Assembly (NCBI GenBank): GCA_030704615.1
Contig: CM060731.1
Span: 1,366,001 to 1,426,000 of the forward strand
Direction: 5' to 3'
Length of the DNA: 60,000 bases
Source: Takakia lepidozioides
Lineage: Eukaryota; Streptophyta; Takakiopsida; Takakiales; Takakiaceae
The translations under genes were made by a program, and so were the position numbers. Below, in pieces: positions 11,125-23,530 of the stretch. The notes beneath the pieces are model-generated. The model saw nothing but the letters and a program-made list of their open reading frames with translations, did no database searches and was not told the origin of the DNA. The first letter of the stretch is position 1. Every line of letters starts with the position of its first letter.

Positions 11125-14100
11125 ATGTCAGGCATGGGAAGTGAATATGACAAGAGAAGAAGTTCTTATGCTGTACCATCCAATGAGAACCCTTGTTCCT
11201 CTGACCCCGCAAATGCCTGGAGTCGTTTGGAGTATGAACGACGGCTACATGGAACGAAAAATACTTGGCCATACTCTGGCTCACTTCCTCCTCCACCTCT
11301 GGACAGTGAGGTGCAGCAGCAACTGCAGGAGCAGCCGCCAATGCATATGTCCGCTGCAGCTGCCCCCATGTCACAGCAGTGGTATGGCTACTATCCGCCC
11401 CAGCAATCCCAGGTGAGTTGGTTACTTACTCCTGTTACAAATGTGTATGTCTGCAACTGGGTCATCCTGTTGTTCACAATCCCCACTTCTTGGTCCCTTC
11501 ATTCAGGCATGGTCTTCTTGTCTGATAAGGCCTACCAAGGCTGCAGGTATCCTGTTAGGTCGATGGTTCCATTGTCTCTCAGGTTGCATTCACCGAAGGT
11601 GTAAGACCATGCAAGATCTTGTGATGCATGTGGATTGTACTGCAGTTGCCAGTATTGGCTACCCTTTTTTGCACAGAATCCTTGTTGATTGTTTTGTAGG
11701 ATTGATGGATTACTTGGTTGCAATCTGTCTATTTGCACTTGGAGGTCTTCTGGATGGCACTTGGGGAAAGAGGCTCAAGCCCTTTCCCCACCTTCTTGCT
11801 TGAAGGCCCCACCAGCAGCAACCTGGGAGCCTCATGTAACAGTCTGTGTAGAGGTGCCTTTGCCTATACTCTCCATGCTGCATTTTGAGTCCCTTTGAAA
11901 TAAGACTTTTGCCTCCCAGTGAGTGTTTTATCCCTTTCTACATGCCTGCTACTGCCCTCCTGGATTTACTAGTGCTCGTGTCTGATTTTGTACTGGGATG
12001 GGAGGGCACGAGCAGCAAGGAGGACAAGTGAACCAACAAGGAGTCAGTGCTCCCCCATTGCCCTCAGTGCCACCCCCTCAAGCTCCTTTGCCACCAAACC
12101 CAGGTATTACACCTACGTGGGCATCAGTAGTAGAAGGAGGGCCAAATGGAGCAACAGACAGCACGTACACCAATTACTACAGCCACCCTCATCAGCAGCA
12201 AGGGCAGGAGTTATCGGGCTACGGTGTCGAGGAAGTGCAGCCTGTCAGCAACTCCACAAGCTCCATCGTCCCTGCCCCATCTAACACTGCTTCAGCAAAT
12301 GGGTCCCAAAGTTATGGTCAAGCATATGCTGGGTACACGGGCACTGGGGAACAATATGTGTATGGAAGCACAAATTTCCAGGGTTATAACAATTACGGCT
12401 ATACTCAGCAAGGAGGTGATTCTTATTCTCAGAACACATCGGCGTATCCCAATTCCAGCACACAATATGCACCTCCTAACGCGTTCCAGAACACAAGCTC
12501 ACTTACTGACACATCGTCTTATCCTAGCACAACCACATACTTTGATGCTGGTGCTTATCAGACTGCAGGCTACCAGACTTCAGTCTACAGTGGGCATACA
12601 AACACTTGGAGTGACAACAGCTATGGAAACTATGGTTATACGGGCTACGCCGCACCCAACCTTAGCACTGCTGCAAACTCAGATTCAGCAATGCAGTACC
12701 AGCAAGATAACTACCACCAGCAGTGGGTCGATTACTATGCCAGTTACCAAACGGCTTCTCAGGCAGGTAGTGAGAGTTGCACTATCCCTGGGACAGATCC
12801 TGCCATGCCTTGCACTACTGTGCCTCCCCCTACATATGCTAGTGTGGTGGCTGCTACCCCTCCTCACCAGCCTCCCCCTCCTGGGACAGTCCAGCCTTCT
12901 TGGCAACACACTGCCCCATCTTATGCAACCATTTCGTCTCAGGCATGTGGTCTATCCTGACATGGTTTTTTGCAGGACGTTCCTTCTTTCCGATGTTTTG
13001 TTAGATAAATTCTCAAATGCTTCTCGCAGAGTGTCTTTTTCACTGCTTCGGATTTAGTGTCTATTTTTTAGTATTGTTAACATGTAAGTTAGGAGCTTAC
13101 AGGGCACATACATGGAGATATGTTTATTGCTTTTGGTTCAGTGGCCTAGGATCTGACCAAATCATCGCAGTAAAGGTCAATTAACTCGCTGGACCTTCTT
13201 AGCTTTTTCCTCTTCTTTACTCATTATGATTATGGTCCTCAAGTATTGTCTGACTTGTTTTTCATACTCAAAGTGTAGGACTCTGCTGTGCAGCAGGGGA
13301 GTTCAACGACAGCATCTTCGACCGGAGCTGGGCACTGGGATGCTGCATCAAAACAAAGCTCTCAGAGTGAGCAATATGCCCAGACATACTTTCCACCCTT
13401 GCCGCAGCAAACACATCCAATTGCCCAGCCTCAACAGCAGTCTGTATCCTCACAAAAAACACAGATGTCCCTGCACCTGCAACAGCAGCAATTCAAGACA
13501 GGCAAGCTCCAGATTCCAACTAACCCTCGCATTGCACCCAATGTGGGTGGCCATGGTTCAGGGAAGGAGGTTCAAAAGCCAGCCTATATTAGTATCCCTG
13601 CCAAAACCGTTGGACTCAAGCTATCAACTGATGCTGTGGCTGATGCAACACTTCAGGTGAAAAATATTCCCCTCTTATCTGACTCAATCTTGCAAGTAAC
13701 TGTAAAGAGTACTGACAAATCAGAAAGCAAATCAAATGTTCCATATTTCCTACGGACAGAAGGTGGTTAACTCTTTCTGAACACTCATATTCACTGAACC
13801 TCTGTCATGAGGTGGCCGCCTGGCGTCATACCTCTGTGGGAGACATACATAGAGCGTCTTAGGACTACTGTGCACTGTTATGTCTTGTGTTCCTTCTTTA
13901 TCTCTTCTCTGCTCATGTTGATATTTGCGGTTCCCATGATTATGAGTCAGGGATTCGCCTGCTTCCCATGTTTGCAAGTGCTTGTAGGTTCAAATTCGTT
14001 TCATTTCATTGTCTGATTTTTGACAAGAACACCCCCCACTAACTGAGTTTGCATAGCAGCCAGGAATGTTTCCTCCGTCCCTGCGTGCATATGTTGAGAG

Positions 14101-17100
14101 GGCATTGTCCCGGTGCAAAGATGAAGCTCAGAAAGCCTCTTGCCAAGACATCATGAAGGAGGTGAGGACTTCTGACGATATCCCTAGTCTAACCTGGATT
14201 GTCATCAGGACAGTTAGCAGTCCTTCAGGATGCCTGTGTGTATCTCATGCAGGAGCAAACTCATCAATTCACTACTATCCCTTCTTATAAATCATTTCTC
14301 ACATTGCAAATCATTTCAAGCGTGGGGGATCAAAGGACAGTCTGTTGTCTCACCAGGGCTCAACTTTTCACCTTTTGGAAGCATGTGGGTACGTGTTTCC
14401 TTGACTGGAAGGAATTCACCGAACCCAAACAGCATTCTTAGTGCTTTTGATGATTCTTCTCACAAAGACGTTGATCGGACCATCCACAAGTTTCTAAGAG
14501 CTCTGATTGCAAATCACTTCAAGCGTGGGGGATCAAAGGACAGTTTGTTATCACACTGGGGCTCACCGTTTCACCTTTTGGAAGCATGTGTATACGTGTG
14601 TCCTTGACTGGAAGGAAGACAATGATTCTGTTTCACTGAACCCAAACAGCATTCTTAGTGCTTTAGATGATTCTCCTCACAAAGACGTTGATCGGACCAT
14701 CCACAAGTATGTTCAGAGATTGAGCTACTTGTGGGAGATTGGGGTGTTGCAGATGATAACAGCAGCTTCGCTGGATGGCTCTCTTTTTACCAAGGATTGG
14801 GATACAGAACCACTCTTCCCATTGCCCAGCATGCCATCAACATCAGGAGGAAAAGAGTATGCCTCCTTCTCCTACCCTGTATTTCACCTGATGGAGGACA
14901 AAGTGAATACCTGTGGGATAGTGATGTCATGTCTTTAGCTAATGATCTTAACTCTTAATCATGTGCCTAGTATCATGCTGTATTCTTTGACCTTGGTTGC
15001 CCATTTCGGAGCTTCTGTTATCATGGTATTGTTGCAGTGCATCTTTCAACTGCACTGCAGAGTAGACGCAGTGTGACATCTTTTGCGCCTGAGTGAGGAC
15101 AGATCCCCTAGGAAAAAAGCCACTTATTTGTTTCCACTCTTCTCAAAGGTGGAATTAGGCCATTGTGTTGATAGCAAAGTACACCTTGTGAGGGATTTGG
15201 GTTGCCATTGCTGCCAATAACCTGGCTGGGGCACATCACTATGGAAATGAGATCTGAAGCAAATTCTCGTAGACTCGTCAACTCTTTTGACCATTCTGGC
15301 CAGTCATTCTACAGTCACAAACGTTGTGGTAGGTCTTTGTGCAGAGATTCAGGGATTCAATTTTAGTGGTATATTTCGCTTTTTGCGTCAGCAATTTCTG
15401 ATTCTGTTCTCTTTCAAATACAGGCCTACTCGCCCAAAACCTGTGTTTCCTAATTGAAAGGTAGCGTGAAGGAGCTAAAATGCTGATGGTGAAGCTAGGA
15501 ACTCCAAAACAATTTGTTCTGGAACCATCCAGAAAAGTGGAGACTCCTTTGACTGGTGGTTGTGCGGGAATGTGTAGAGTAAAACAGCAAGGGAATGTGG
15601 CAACATTTCAGTCCAAAGTGGAGCGGAGTCCAAATAAGCGATCAAAAACCCGCTGGGAGCCTGTTGCATCAGATGACATAGAGGAGAAGCAAGGGCGCCC
15701 TCTTAGTTTACGTGGTGTTTCCAAGGAAAATTTTCAAGACCGCGCCAAGGACCGTGATGGCTCAGTAAGTTGTTTTTATCTTGTTCAAGGAGATCATATT
15801 GCCCTAACTAAGTTCATAATATTGTACATTACAGAATTCATAGGATGTCTCATTCTAGCTGCTTCCAGCAGCATTCGTGTTGGGCTTGCCTTCACATGTC
15901 TGTCATGGATAGACAATCTCTTGTGGATGCTTTTGGTCCATATGCATCTCTGCCGATGGTTGTAGATACAGGTCCTCGTGGTAGGCATCTTAGCTTTGCT
16001 TTTTCACCATGAAACCTTCATATTCACCATGATGCCTTTTCTGGAAATGCTTTCATCTACAGTTTTCCTTTCAGTTCTTCATGTATTTACTGCCTGCTAT
16101 TTTCTTAAGTCACTTTGCTGTAGGAGTATTTGATAAGTTGGCTTGAACAATCTTTTTTCTATCCCACCAGGGTATTATTTCTGGTCTACCATGACAGAAA
16201 GAAGGGATTTAGCTCTATATTAAGGCGAGGCTTGTTCTTTTGAAGCTTTGAGGGGGTGGGCTTTTATCAATACAGCCGTCTCTACGGAAACGAACCAGCT
16301 GAGTAGTGGTGGGTTCAGCAATGGGAACATAAGGCAGCTGACAAAACTTCCCTTCTTAGTGGTGGGCTTGAGTGTAGGGTTGAGTTATTCAGATTCTGTT
16401 TTACAACCTTTTAATGAAAACTGTAGTCAGTGTCTTCAGGTATGCAGAGTACATCACGTGCCAGCATGGGTAGTAGTTGATTACCCTTCGCTTTTCTGGC
16501 AAATTTAACAAATATAACAACAAATCAAAGCTCTAAATCTATCTATCAAATGGTGTTGTTGTTATTGTTGCAGGCTTCACCAATGAAATGGGACAAGAGG
16601 GAGGTGGCATGGAGTAAGAACAACACGTCACAGCATCAGCAGCCACAGGTGAAAGATACAGTTGTGGGCTTGGGGAGGCATGCTGGGTTTCACTTTGCTG
16701 CACAGCCTATGTCCACCAACACACACAAGCAACTGAGCTGATAAACTGGAAAGGATATTGTGAATATTCTGGGGTTGAAATAAATGTTTCATTCTGATTA
16801 GGAATATCTCAGGTACCATATCAATTTCTGAGTTGTATTTTCATTGGTCTTGTCTTCTACGGGTAGACCTTTACTCACACATGTGTTGGTTGGTGGTTTC
16901 AAAAACTTGGAATAGTTACAGGCAAAGAGGTTGAAAAGAGGACCCAAAAAATTTCACCAAGGCAATATGCAAAGTATGAACGGGGGCCTCAATACTTCCA
17001 GTGAAAGTGAAGAAGAGGAAGACCAAACTGGTAGCATGTATCTAGGCTCTTTGTCAGCAGCTGAAACGCCTGAAGAGAAGAAAAGGCGACAGAATCGTAC

Positions 17101-20100
17101 CAAACGCTTTGACCGAGGGAAAGACCCAGGCAGGGGCTTGAAGGGCTTTGGAAGAGGAAGGGTGGGGGCGGGGGGCAGTGCAAGTGCAAGGAGGGCCACA
17201 GCCTTGCAGTTAGCCCTGAGTTCTGGAGATGGGCAAAATGGGCGAGCTGTTGAGGATATTGACTGGGACTCATTGACAGTGCGGGGAACTTGCCAGGAGA
17301 TTGAAAAACGCTACTTGCGACTCACCTCTGCTCCAGATCCCCACACGGTATCCTCTGGTCCATTGGATTTTTGTTTGAGAGAATGTGCATGGGTTAAGAC
17401 ATAGATCAAACATGCCAATGTAAGACTCTGTGCCACGCCGTAAGTGTAGCTTTTCACAAGGGGTTGGACACACATGCTGCAGAAATTTGTGAGGTAAGCA
17501 ACTCAGTTTGTGGCAGCAATGTTAGTATTCAACAACATTTCTGTAAACAATCTGTGGGCATGCTTACTAGTTATTTTTTAGGTGTCTCTGGTATGAGTTA
17601 CAAGACAGCAATACTAGAAGAGACTAGGTGAAACTAGCCATACAACTTCTTGATTTAGAGCTCTCCGATATTGTCCATGTAGCAGGGCGGGTTGCGGGGC
17701 CAAGTACTCTAGGTAGAGTTTCTGTTTGATGAAGTGGGAGTACTGGCCTGCAGAATTCCCTCACCTGCCAGCTCCCAAACTTAAAAGTTTTGATGTCGGT
17801 TGGCTGCAAAGCTTGTATGTCCTATCAGTATACTTTTCAAAATTCCCTATGCGGCTGGTTAGTTCAATGTATCTTTTTCCAGGACCATTATGCTGGAAGT
17901 TTCCCTTTGTTTTTGTCTTCAACCTTACAAGAATGTAAATGGAAAAATGCAGGTGAGACCAGAGGAGGTCTTGAGGAAAGCGTTGTCGATGGTGCAAACA
18001 ACTCTCAAGAATTATTTGTTCAGATGTGAGCAGTTAAAGTCTATTCGTCAGGATCTGACAGTACAGAGAATACGAAATGAGCTCACTGTGCAGGTTAATT
18101 TCTCTTGAAACTCTATTGCCCAATGTCTGCTCCTTTTGACAAGTCTATTTGTGATAGTTTGTTTTTGTTTGAAGGGCTTCCTTGATAGATTGACTGATAT
18201 ACTCACCACTTGTAGGCCGAGTTGGTGCAAAGGGCAACCTAAGGATGTTTCTATGTCCGTCAGGTCAGAAGAATATGTGTTGTTAATGTTGAGATAGGAG
18301 TAGACATCTTGTAGGTTTCCATTAGTGAGATCTTGATGGACCCTGTGACTCAGCAGCAAAGGGAATCTCTAGTGACTTAGAATAGACCTGGTAAGTGCTA
18401 CTCATCAAGTAGCAGGCTGGTTATATAAGGTTGATGACTGCATGTGGCAGGTATATGAGACACACGCACGCATGGCATTGGAGGCTGGAGACTTGCCTGA
18501 ATACAACCAGGTGCTTACCTTTCTTGTCACACCAAAGTGCCTCTTGACTCAAGGATACCAACTTGCACTGGATCTCACCCTGCATATGTTGCTGCAAGTG
18601 CTGATGTTGGTTTCCCACTTGGTTAGCACTATTTAGTTTTAAGCAGTGTGACCTGCACATAATTTGTTACGGTTTCTGAGTGTAAGAGCTGCTTAACAAA
18701 CTTTGCCATTCAACAAATAATCCTCAGAGTCATGAGGTGTCTCAGGATGGACGCGGATTTTGGTCATTGGCCTTACTAGTCGCCATGACTACGGAAGGTA
18801 TTTTGGTTGTATGGCTGATAGGGTTTTTTCATGCATTGAAGGGGGTTACCTCTGATAACAGATTCATAGATAACAAGTACTGGGAAGACAATGATAAGGA
18901 CCTTAGTTTACTCCATCCTAACAGCAAGTAGTAACAGTTTTGAAGTATTCACCAAAGAGTTGTTACAAACCACTTTCACTTTAGCCCATCCAAACAAGTG
19001 GGAAAGCATCCTTACACATTTGCAGAATTGGACTCCAATGGAAACTTGAGATGTTCATGTCACAAGAAACTCTTGAGCTAGTCATGCCGATAGTCGCTCC
19101 ACTTTGATTATTCATACATCTGGTAAGGAAGAGAATCGTAACAAGCTTGTGTGTTTTGCAGTGCCAGACACAGTTGAAAGGCCTTTATGCAGAAGGTATA
19201 AAGGGGTGCTGTAATGAATTTGCGGCATATAGCTTGCTGTATATTGTTTTTCAGCATGGCAATAGCCGAGATCTTCTCTCTGCCATGGCGAGGTACGTTT
19301 ACATCATTTCTTTCAACAATCTGAGTGACCAGGTTATGGAATTGACGTTGTGTATGTGTTGTGGGTATGGTTGTGGGTATGTCTTTTCATGCTTGCAGTA
19401 CATCTTTTGTCGGCCATTTGGTCGTGCCTGCATCCTTCTCACATTTATCTGCCCTTCTAATATTCATGTCTTCCAACGCCATATCCAGTTTATTGCAGAT
19501 ATCATTTTGTAGTTCGTGAGTTCACTTGCAATTGTGGGACATAATTTCTTTCTTTTTGTGGTATGTCATCAATTCCAGTTTGTTTTCTGTAATGGTGCTG
19601 CATAGCACATGAAAATGAGAGTAGGGCTTTGAGGTGCAGATTGACAAGGGAAGGAAAGAAGGATCAAGCAGTAAAGCATGCCCTGGCAGTGCGCACTGCA
19701 GTTGCAGTGGGCAACTACACCACATTTTTTCGCCTGTACAGAACAGCTCCGAACTTGAGTCCTTGCTTGATGGGTATATGCTTTAGCCATCGTCCTTCGG
19801 ACTGGATGTTTAGAAGCTCCACTTAAAAGGATTTTATCATTGTCTTCTGAAGTTATTGGGATTCCGTTTTGGAAATGGCATTTCAAAATTTGAAGAGCTC
19901 GGTAGAAACCATCAGTGTACTAGTGCTCTGTAGCTGGTTATTGTTTGGACATGAGGTGGAACCAGCCTTACATAAGTTTACTTTCACAAGCTGAAGGTGC
20001 TTTACTAACAAGATTAAGAAGATGTAGTATATAGATATTGTGAAATGTTGTGGGAAGTTTACCAGATGTCTACTGACTGGAAGGCTAGAATTAAGGATGT

Positions 20101-20991
20101 GAGCAAAGTTTGCTGTGGTGTAGAAAAGGAGTTGGGTCATTTATTGGGTGACTTCTGCAATGGATGGCAGATTTGTATGTGGAGAGGATGCGGTTTGAAG
20201 CAGTGAGATGCATGGCACGCTCATATCGTCCCACAGTACCTGTGTCTTTTGTTGCAAGGACATTAGGCTTTACTAGCATACCTGGTAGCGAAGGAGAGAC
20301 AGAAGGACTAGAAGAATGTGAAGAGTGGTTGAAGGCACATGGATCGCACCTTCAATTCGAAAGCAGTTCTGCCGAGTTAGTACTGGATGCGAAGGTAACT
20401 GTCTGTCATGTGTGTTTTTTTAGTGCTGCACATAGCCCACCAAGTGTACAAGCAGTAATCTTAGCAGTCCAGTGGAATTTGAAACACCATCTGTTGTATG
20501 AATCTCCCAGGCTATTCCTAGCCTCTGGACACACCCTACTGCGGAGTTCAGTTGTCCACTATCTGGACAAGCTGTATATAGCAAGTGTGTAGATGGTTAT
20601 GTTGAATATTTGCAGTCCTAGAATGTTGGTTCTACGCACTGTGCTGGCAGTAGATGTCGCTTGTTGTTCCTTCTTTCCAAGTGACAAGATTTCTGATGGG
20701 TGGATGCAGCTCGTTGACAGCTAGTTGTTGAGTGTGCCGGGCAGCAGTCCCCTGTAATCTGTAGATTCTCAATCAGTCAGACCATTATCAGTTACAATAT
20801 CTTGCTGCCTTCAAAATATCAAGCAAGTGTTCGTGTGTAGGATTTGAGATTGTCTCCATTTAACACTTGTGTTGGTGGTATTGCATGATGTGCAGATGAG
20901 TGCTACTAGTCTCTTTATGCCAGAGCCAGAAGACGTGGTTCCTCATGGAGACGCCAATCTTGCTCTCAATGATTTTTTCGCTCGCTCCTAG
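11125..20991 (+). CDS. SAC3A: SAC3/GANP/LENG8-family protein, SAC3A-like
   Basis: SAC3/GANP proteins act in mRNA export and processing through a PCI-type scaffold domain; the plant SAC3A branch resembles animal LENG8. Exon model: 11125-11412, 12013-12942, 13279-13656, 14060-14161, 14753-14878, 15465-15764, 16574-16648, 16922-17347, 17953-18093, 18451-18510, 19162-19292, 19640-19773, 20171-20394, 20896-20991. This gives about 1136 residues with all phases consistent. Residues 1-450 are low-complexity, rich in Pro, Gln, Tyr, Ser and Thr (for example [21 protein letters not shown]). A basic, acidic-patched linker ([22 protein letters not shown]) precedes the SAC3 domain from about residue 845. 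That domain shows [93 protein letters not shown] and [13 protein letters not shown]. The starts of exon 2 and exon 6 and the end of exon 5 are the least certain joints. Intron 2 appears to use a GC donor. Confidence 0.92.
14303..14716 (+). repeat. Two-unit tandem duplication inside SAC3A intron 4
   Basis: Two adjacent units of about 203-210 bp (14303-14505 and 14506 to about 14716) repeat the same order of blocks: ATTGCAAATCA.TTCAAGCG, GGGGGATCAAAGGACAGT, TTTCACCTTTTGGAAGCATG, AACCCAAACAGCATTCTTAG and ACGTTGATCGGACCATCCAC. The second unit has a small insertion near 14620. It ends about 40 bp before exon 5. Divergence is low, so the duplication is fairly recent. Confidence 0.9.
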
Positions 20992-23530
20992 TATCTTCCC
21001 CCCTCATTTCATTATTGCCAACCAAAATTTTGCAAATGGGTTGCTAGGAATTTGTTGGATTAGGACTATTTGTAGGAAGCATACCTGATAGGTTTGGTAA
21101 GTTGTCAAATGTTGCATCTTTAAATGGTAGTAGTAGCTCAAACAAAGAAGTAGTTTGTATCTGGCATAATCAGCTATACAGGTACAGGTTCAACTAGCAG
21201 GTTCTCTGTGGCACATTGTCAGGATGTAACTTAGTTGCAGACACTTGCTTGCTTAACCAATTGGTTAGTCTAGTAAATGTAGGACACGGGCTTGCTCAAT
21301 GCTCGACGGATATGGAAACTTTCGTATCTCCACATGGGTCAGTGAGCTTACTGGACATACACAATCTAACCATTGCCTGGTGTAACATCAGCAAATTCAC
21401 AAGATACCTGTGATTGTGTGATGATGGCTAAAGACCTTGCAAATGCTACTTTCAAGAGTGTCGTCACGAAAGTGCAGTCTCTCAGTAATAACAGCTTACA
21501 CATCGAAGTAACTGGGTGTAGCAATAGATTCTAGTTTTCAAGGTCAGCGCAGCTTTGTTCGGTGAGAGGCGTTTGTTCCTCTTCCAGTTTGTTCTGCATT
21601 CAAATATGGTAAGGCTGGCAGTGTTGTTCTATGTGGCGTTCTATCTGTAAATGAGGGTGTTGAGTTGTATATTGTCTCAGTGTTTGTATAGCATTTGGAA
21701 TTAGGTGAGGGTTTCCACTTTCATTAGTGTAAGGTTGGGTGGCTGTACCCTGGTGATGGTATCCTTGATTGTAGGAGACTCTGTTTCAAGAAAGCATAAC
21801 TGGTTTAGGTAGAAAAGTCTGATTTTTTGTCCATATCTTCCAAATTTTTGTGCCTTGTTTTGCACAAGAGGAAGGCCTCGCAATGACCTACCTTTTGCAG
21901 GTAGGCTCCAAACTGATACTGCGCCTGTATTAAAGGTTCAGTGCTACCAACCATGGGGATTCCCATTTCTCGTCAGTTTGTTTGCTTGTGAGCCTTGGGA
22001 TGTGTTCTAAGAGAGATGTCTGACTACAGCTTGAATCTCTATGCATCAAAAGTAATCAAGCTTACTGGTAATAGAGCTTCTCCTCCATGGCATGAGTCCT
22101 GATGTTTTCTGAATTCTCTCAGGTCACATGGTCTCATCAAGTTACAGTGTCTGCAAAGTGTAAGGTTCCTCCCTCCATTCGTGTTTTAAACATTGTAACA
22201 TGCTCCCCTGCAATGCAATATCTGTATGGACCAGCTCATCACAAGGTCTAGTTGGTTCTGGTCGGCCCATTGGAAATTCAGGTATGCCGGGGTAAGCAGG
22301 GGGTGGGAGAAAAACTTGGTCAGGGATAGCAGACACTTTTGAATGTCCAGGGCAAGTTTTGTTATGCATTCAAACAATTTGTGTCCCAAATTTTAGACGC
22401 TATTCAGAGATTTGTTCCTTACACTTCCTCTGGTTGATTGGAACATGGCAGTCATATTGCTAAACAGCTTCAGTATGCAGTGGACTTAGGCTCTTGGAAA
22501 GATGGGCCAAGACATGGCAGAAGGGTTTGGCAAAAGACTTGAGAAGGAGCAGCAATGACAGTACATACAGTACATATGGAATCCATGGGGAACAACCACA
22601 CCTTCTCAGGGCATCTTGGTGCTGTAGAGACCAGTGGAAGGAGAGGTTTTGTGGACCAGGGCATGTGCAAGGAGGAGGTACCTTGCCGTGAGGCTGTTGC
22701 CAACACAGACAAATATCCAAGAAACCCAAATAAAGAGGAGACAAGCTTTGGAAAGTCCCAGTGCATGATGACATAATTGATACTAAAAGGTGATTGCCCA
22801 TGCTCTTTCCCACAGTAACAAGAGCAATCAGTCTTTAGTCTCACCAAGGTTTCATCTCACTGGCCGAGAACTCATTACACATTGTATTCAGACATTCATA
22901 CTGCAGGACAACAAGGCCAATCTCAAGCTCTGTGAAGACTTGGTGATGGAGCCAGTGGATTGGGTCTGTCAGACAAATCATAAAAGCATCCATCTGATAT
23001 TGATGAACCCTGGTGAGCTCATCCCTTGATGTGTTCTATCATAAAGCTGTCAATCTGACTAGCCAAGGGTAATTAACGTGGTCATGACTGGAAGACTAAT
23101 CAATTGTAGGTCAAACTTCGTAGAAAAAAGAAACAAACTCATGAGGAGATATGCAATTACGAATGACACAACACAAGCGGCATAGCCACTAGCCACTAAC
23201 GTTTCCTACATTCAAAAGGCCCTAAAGCTGTTATCAAATGTGGGTCAGCAAGGAGCTAGTGCTCAACCAACCAATCATAATCAGCCACTGTCTTGAGGCA
23301 ATCTGACCCAAAAGACTTTTGAATTATTGAGCAAGTGGAGGTTGGGTGGTAGTTTAAAACTGAGCAGATGAGGAGACAAACATAGCCGAAGGATAGAAAG
23401 AGGAAATCAAAGCAGTTGGCTCAGCTTGGACTACAAAATTTGTTGTACAATGGAAGCAACTACGCAAAATCGGACAACAGGTTATCAGTAGGCCGAAGTG
23501 TTAGGGCCTATGCGCTCTCTACATTTGAAG
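20992..23530. other. Convergent intergenic region between SAC3A and NCLN
   Basis: The two flanking genes converge here. I found no conserved coding segment, RNA gene or clear repeat. It must contain the 3' UTRs and termination regions of both genes. Short open frames at 22470-22847 (both strands) show no recognisable motif. Confidence 0.5.

Noticed and set aside
12146-13057. 303-codon frame overlapping SAC3A exon 2
   Set aside because: It is the +1 shadow of the Tyr/Gln-rich exon; the exon 2 frame continues in phase into exons with SAC3 homology.
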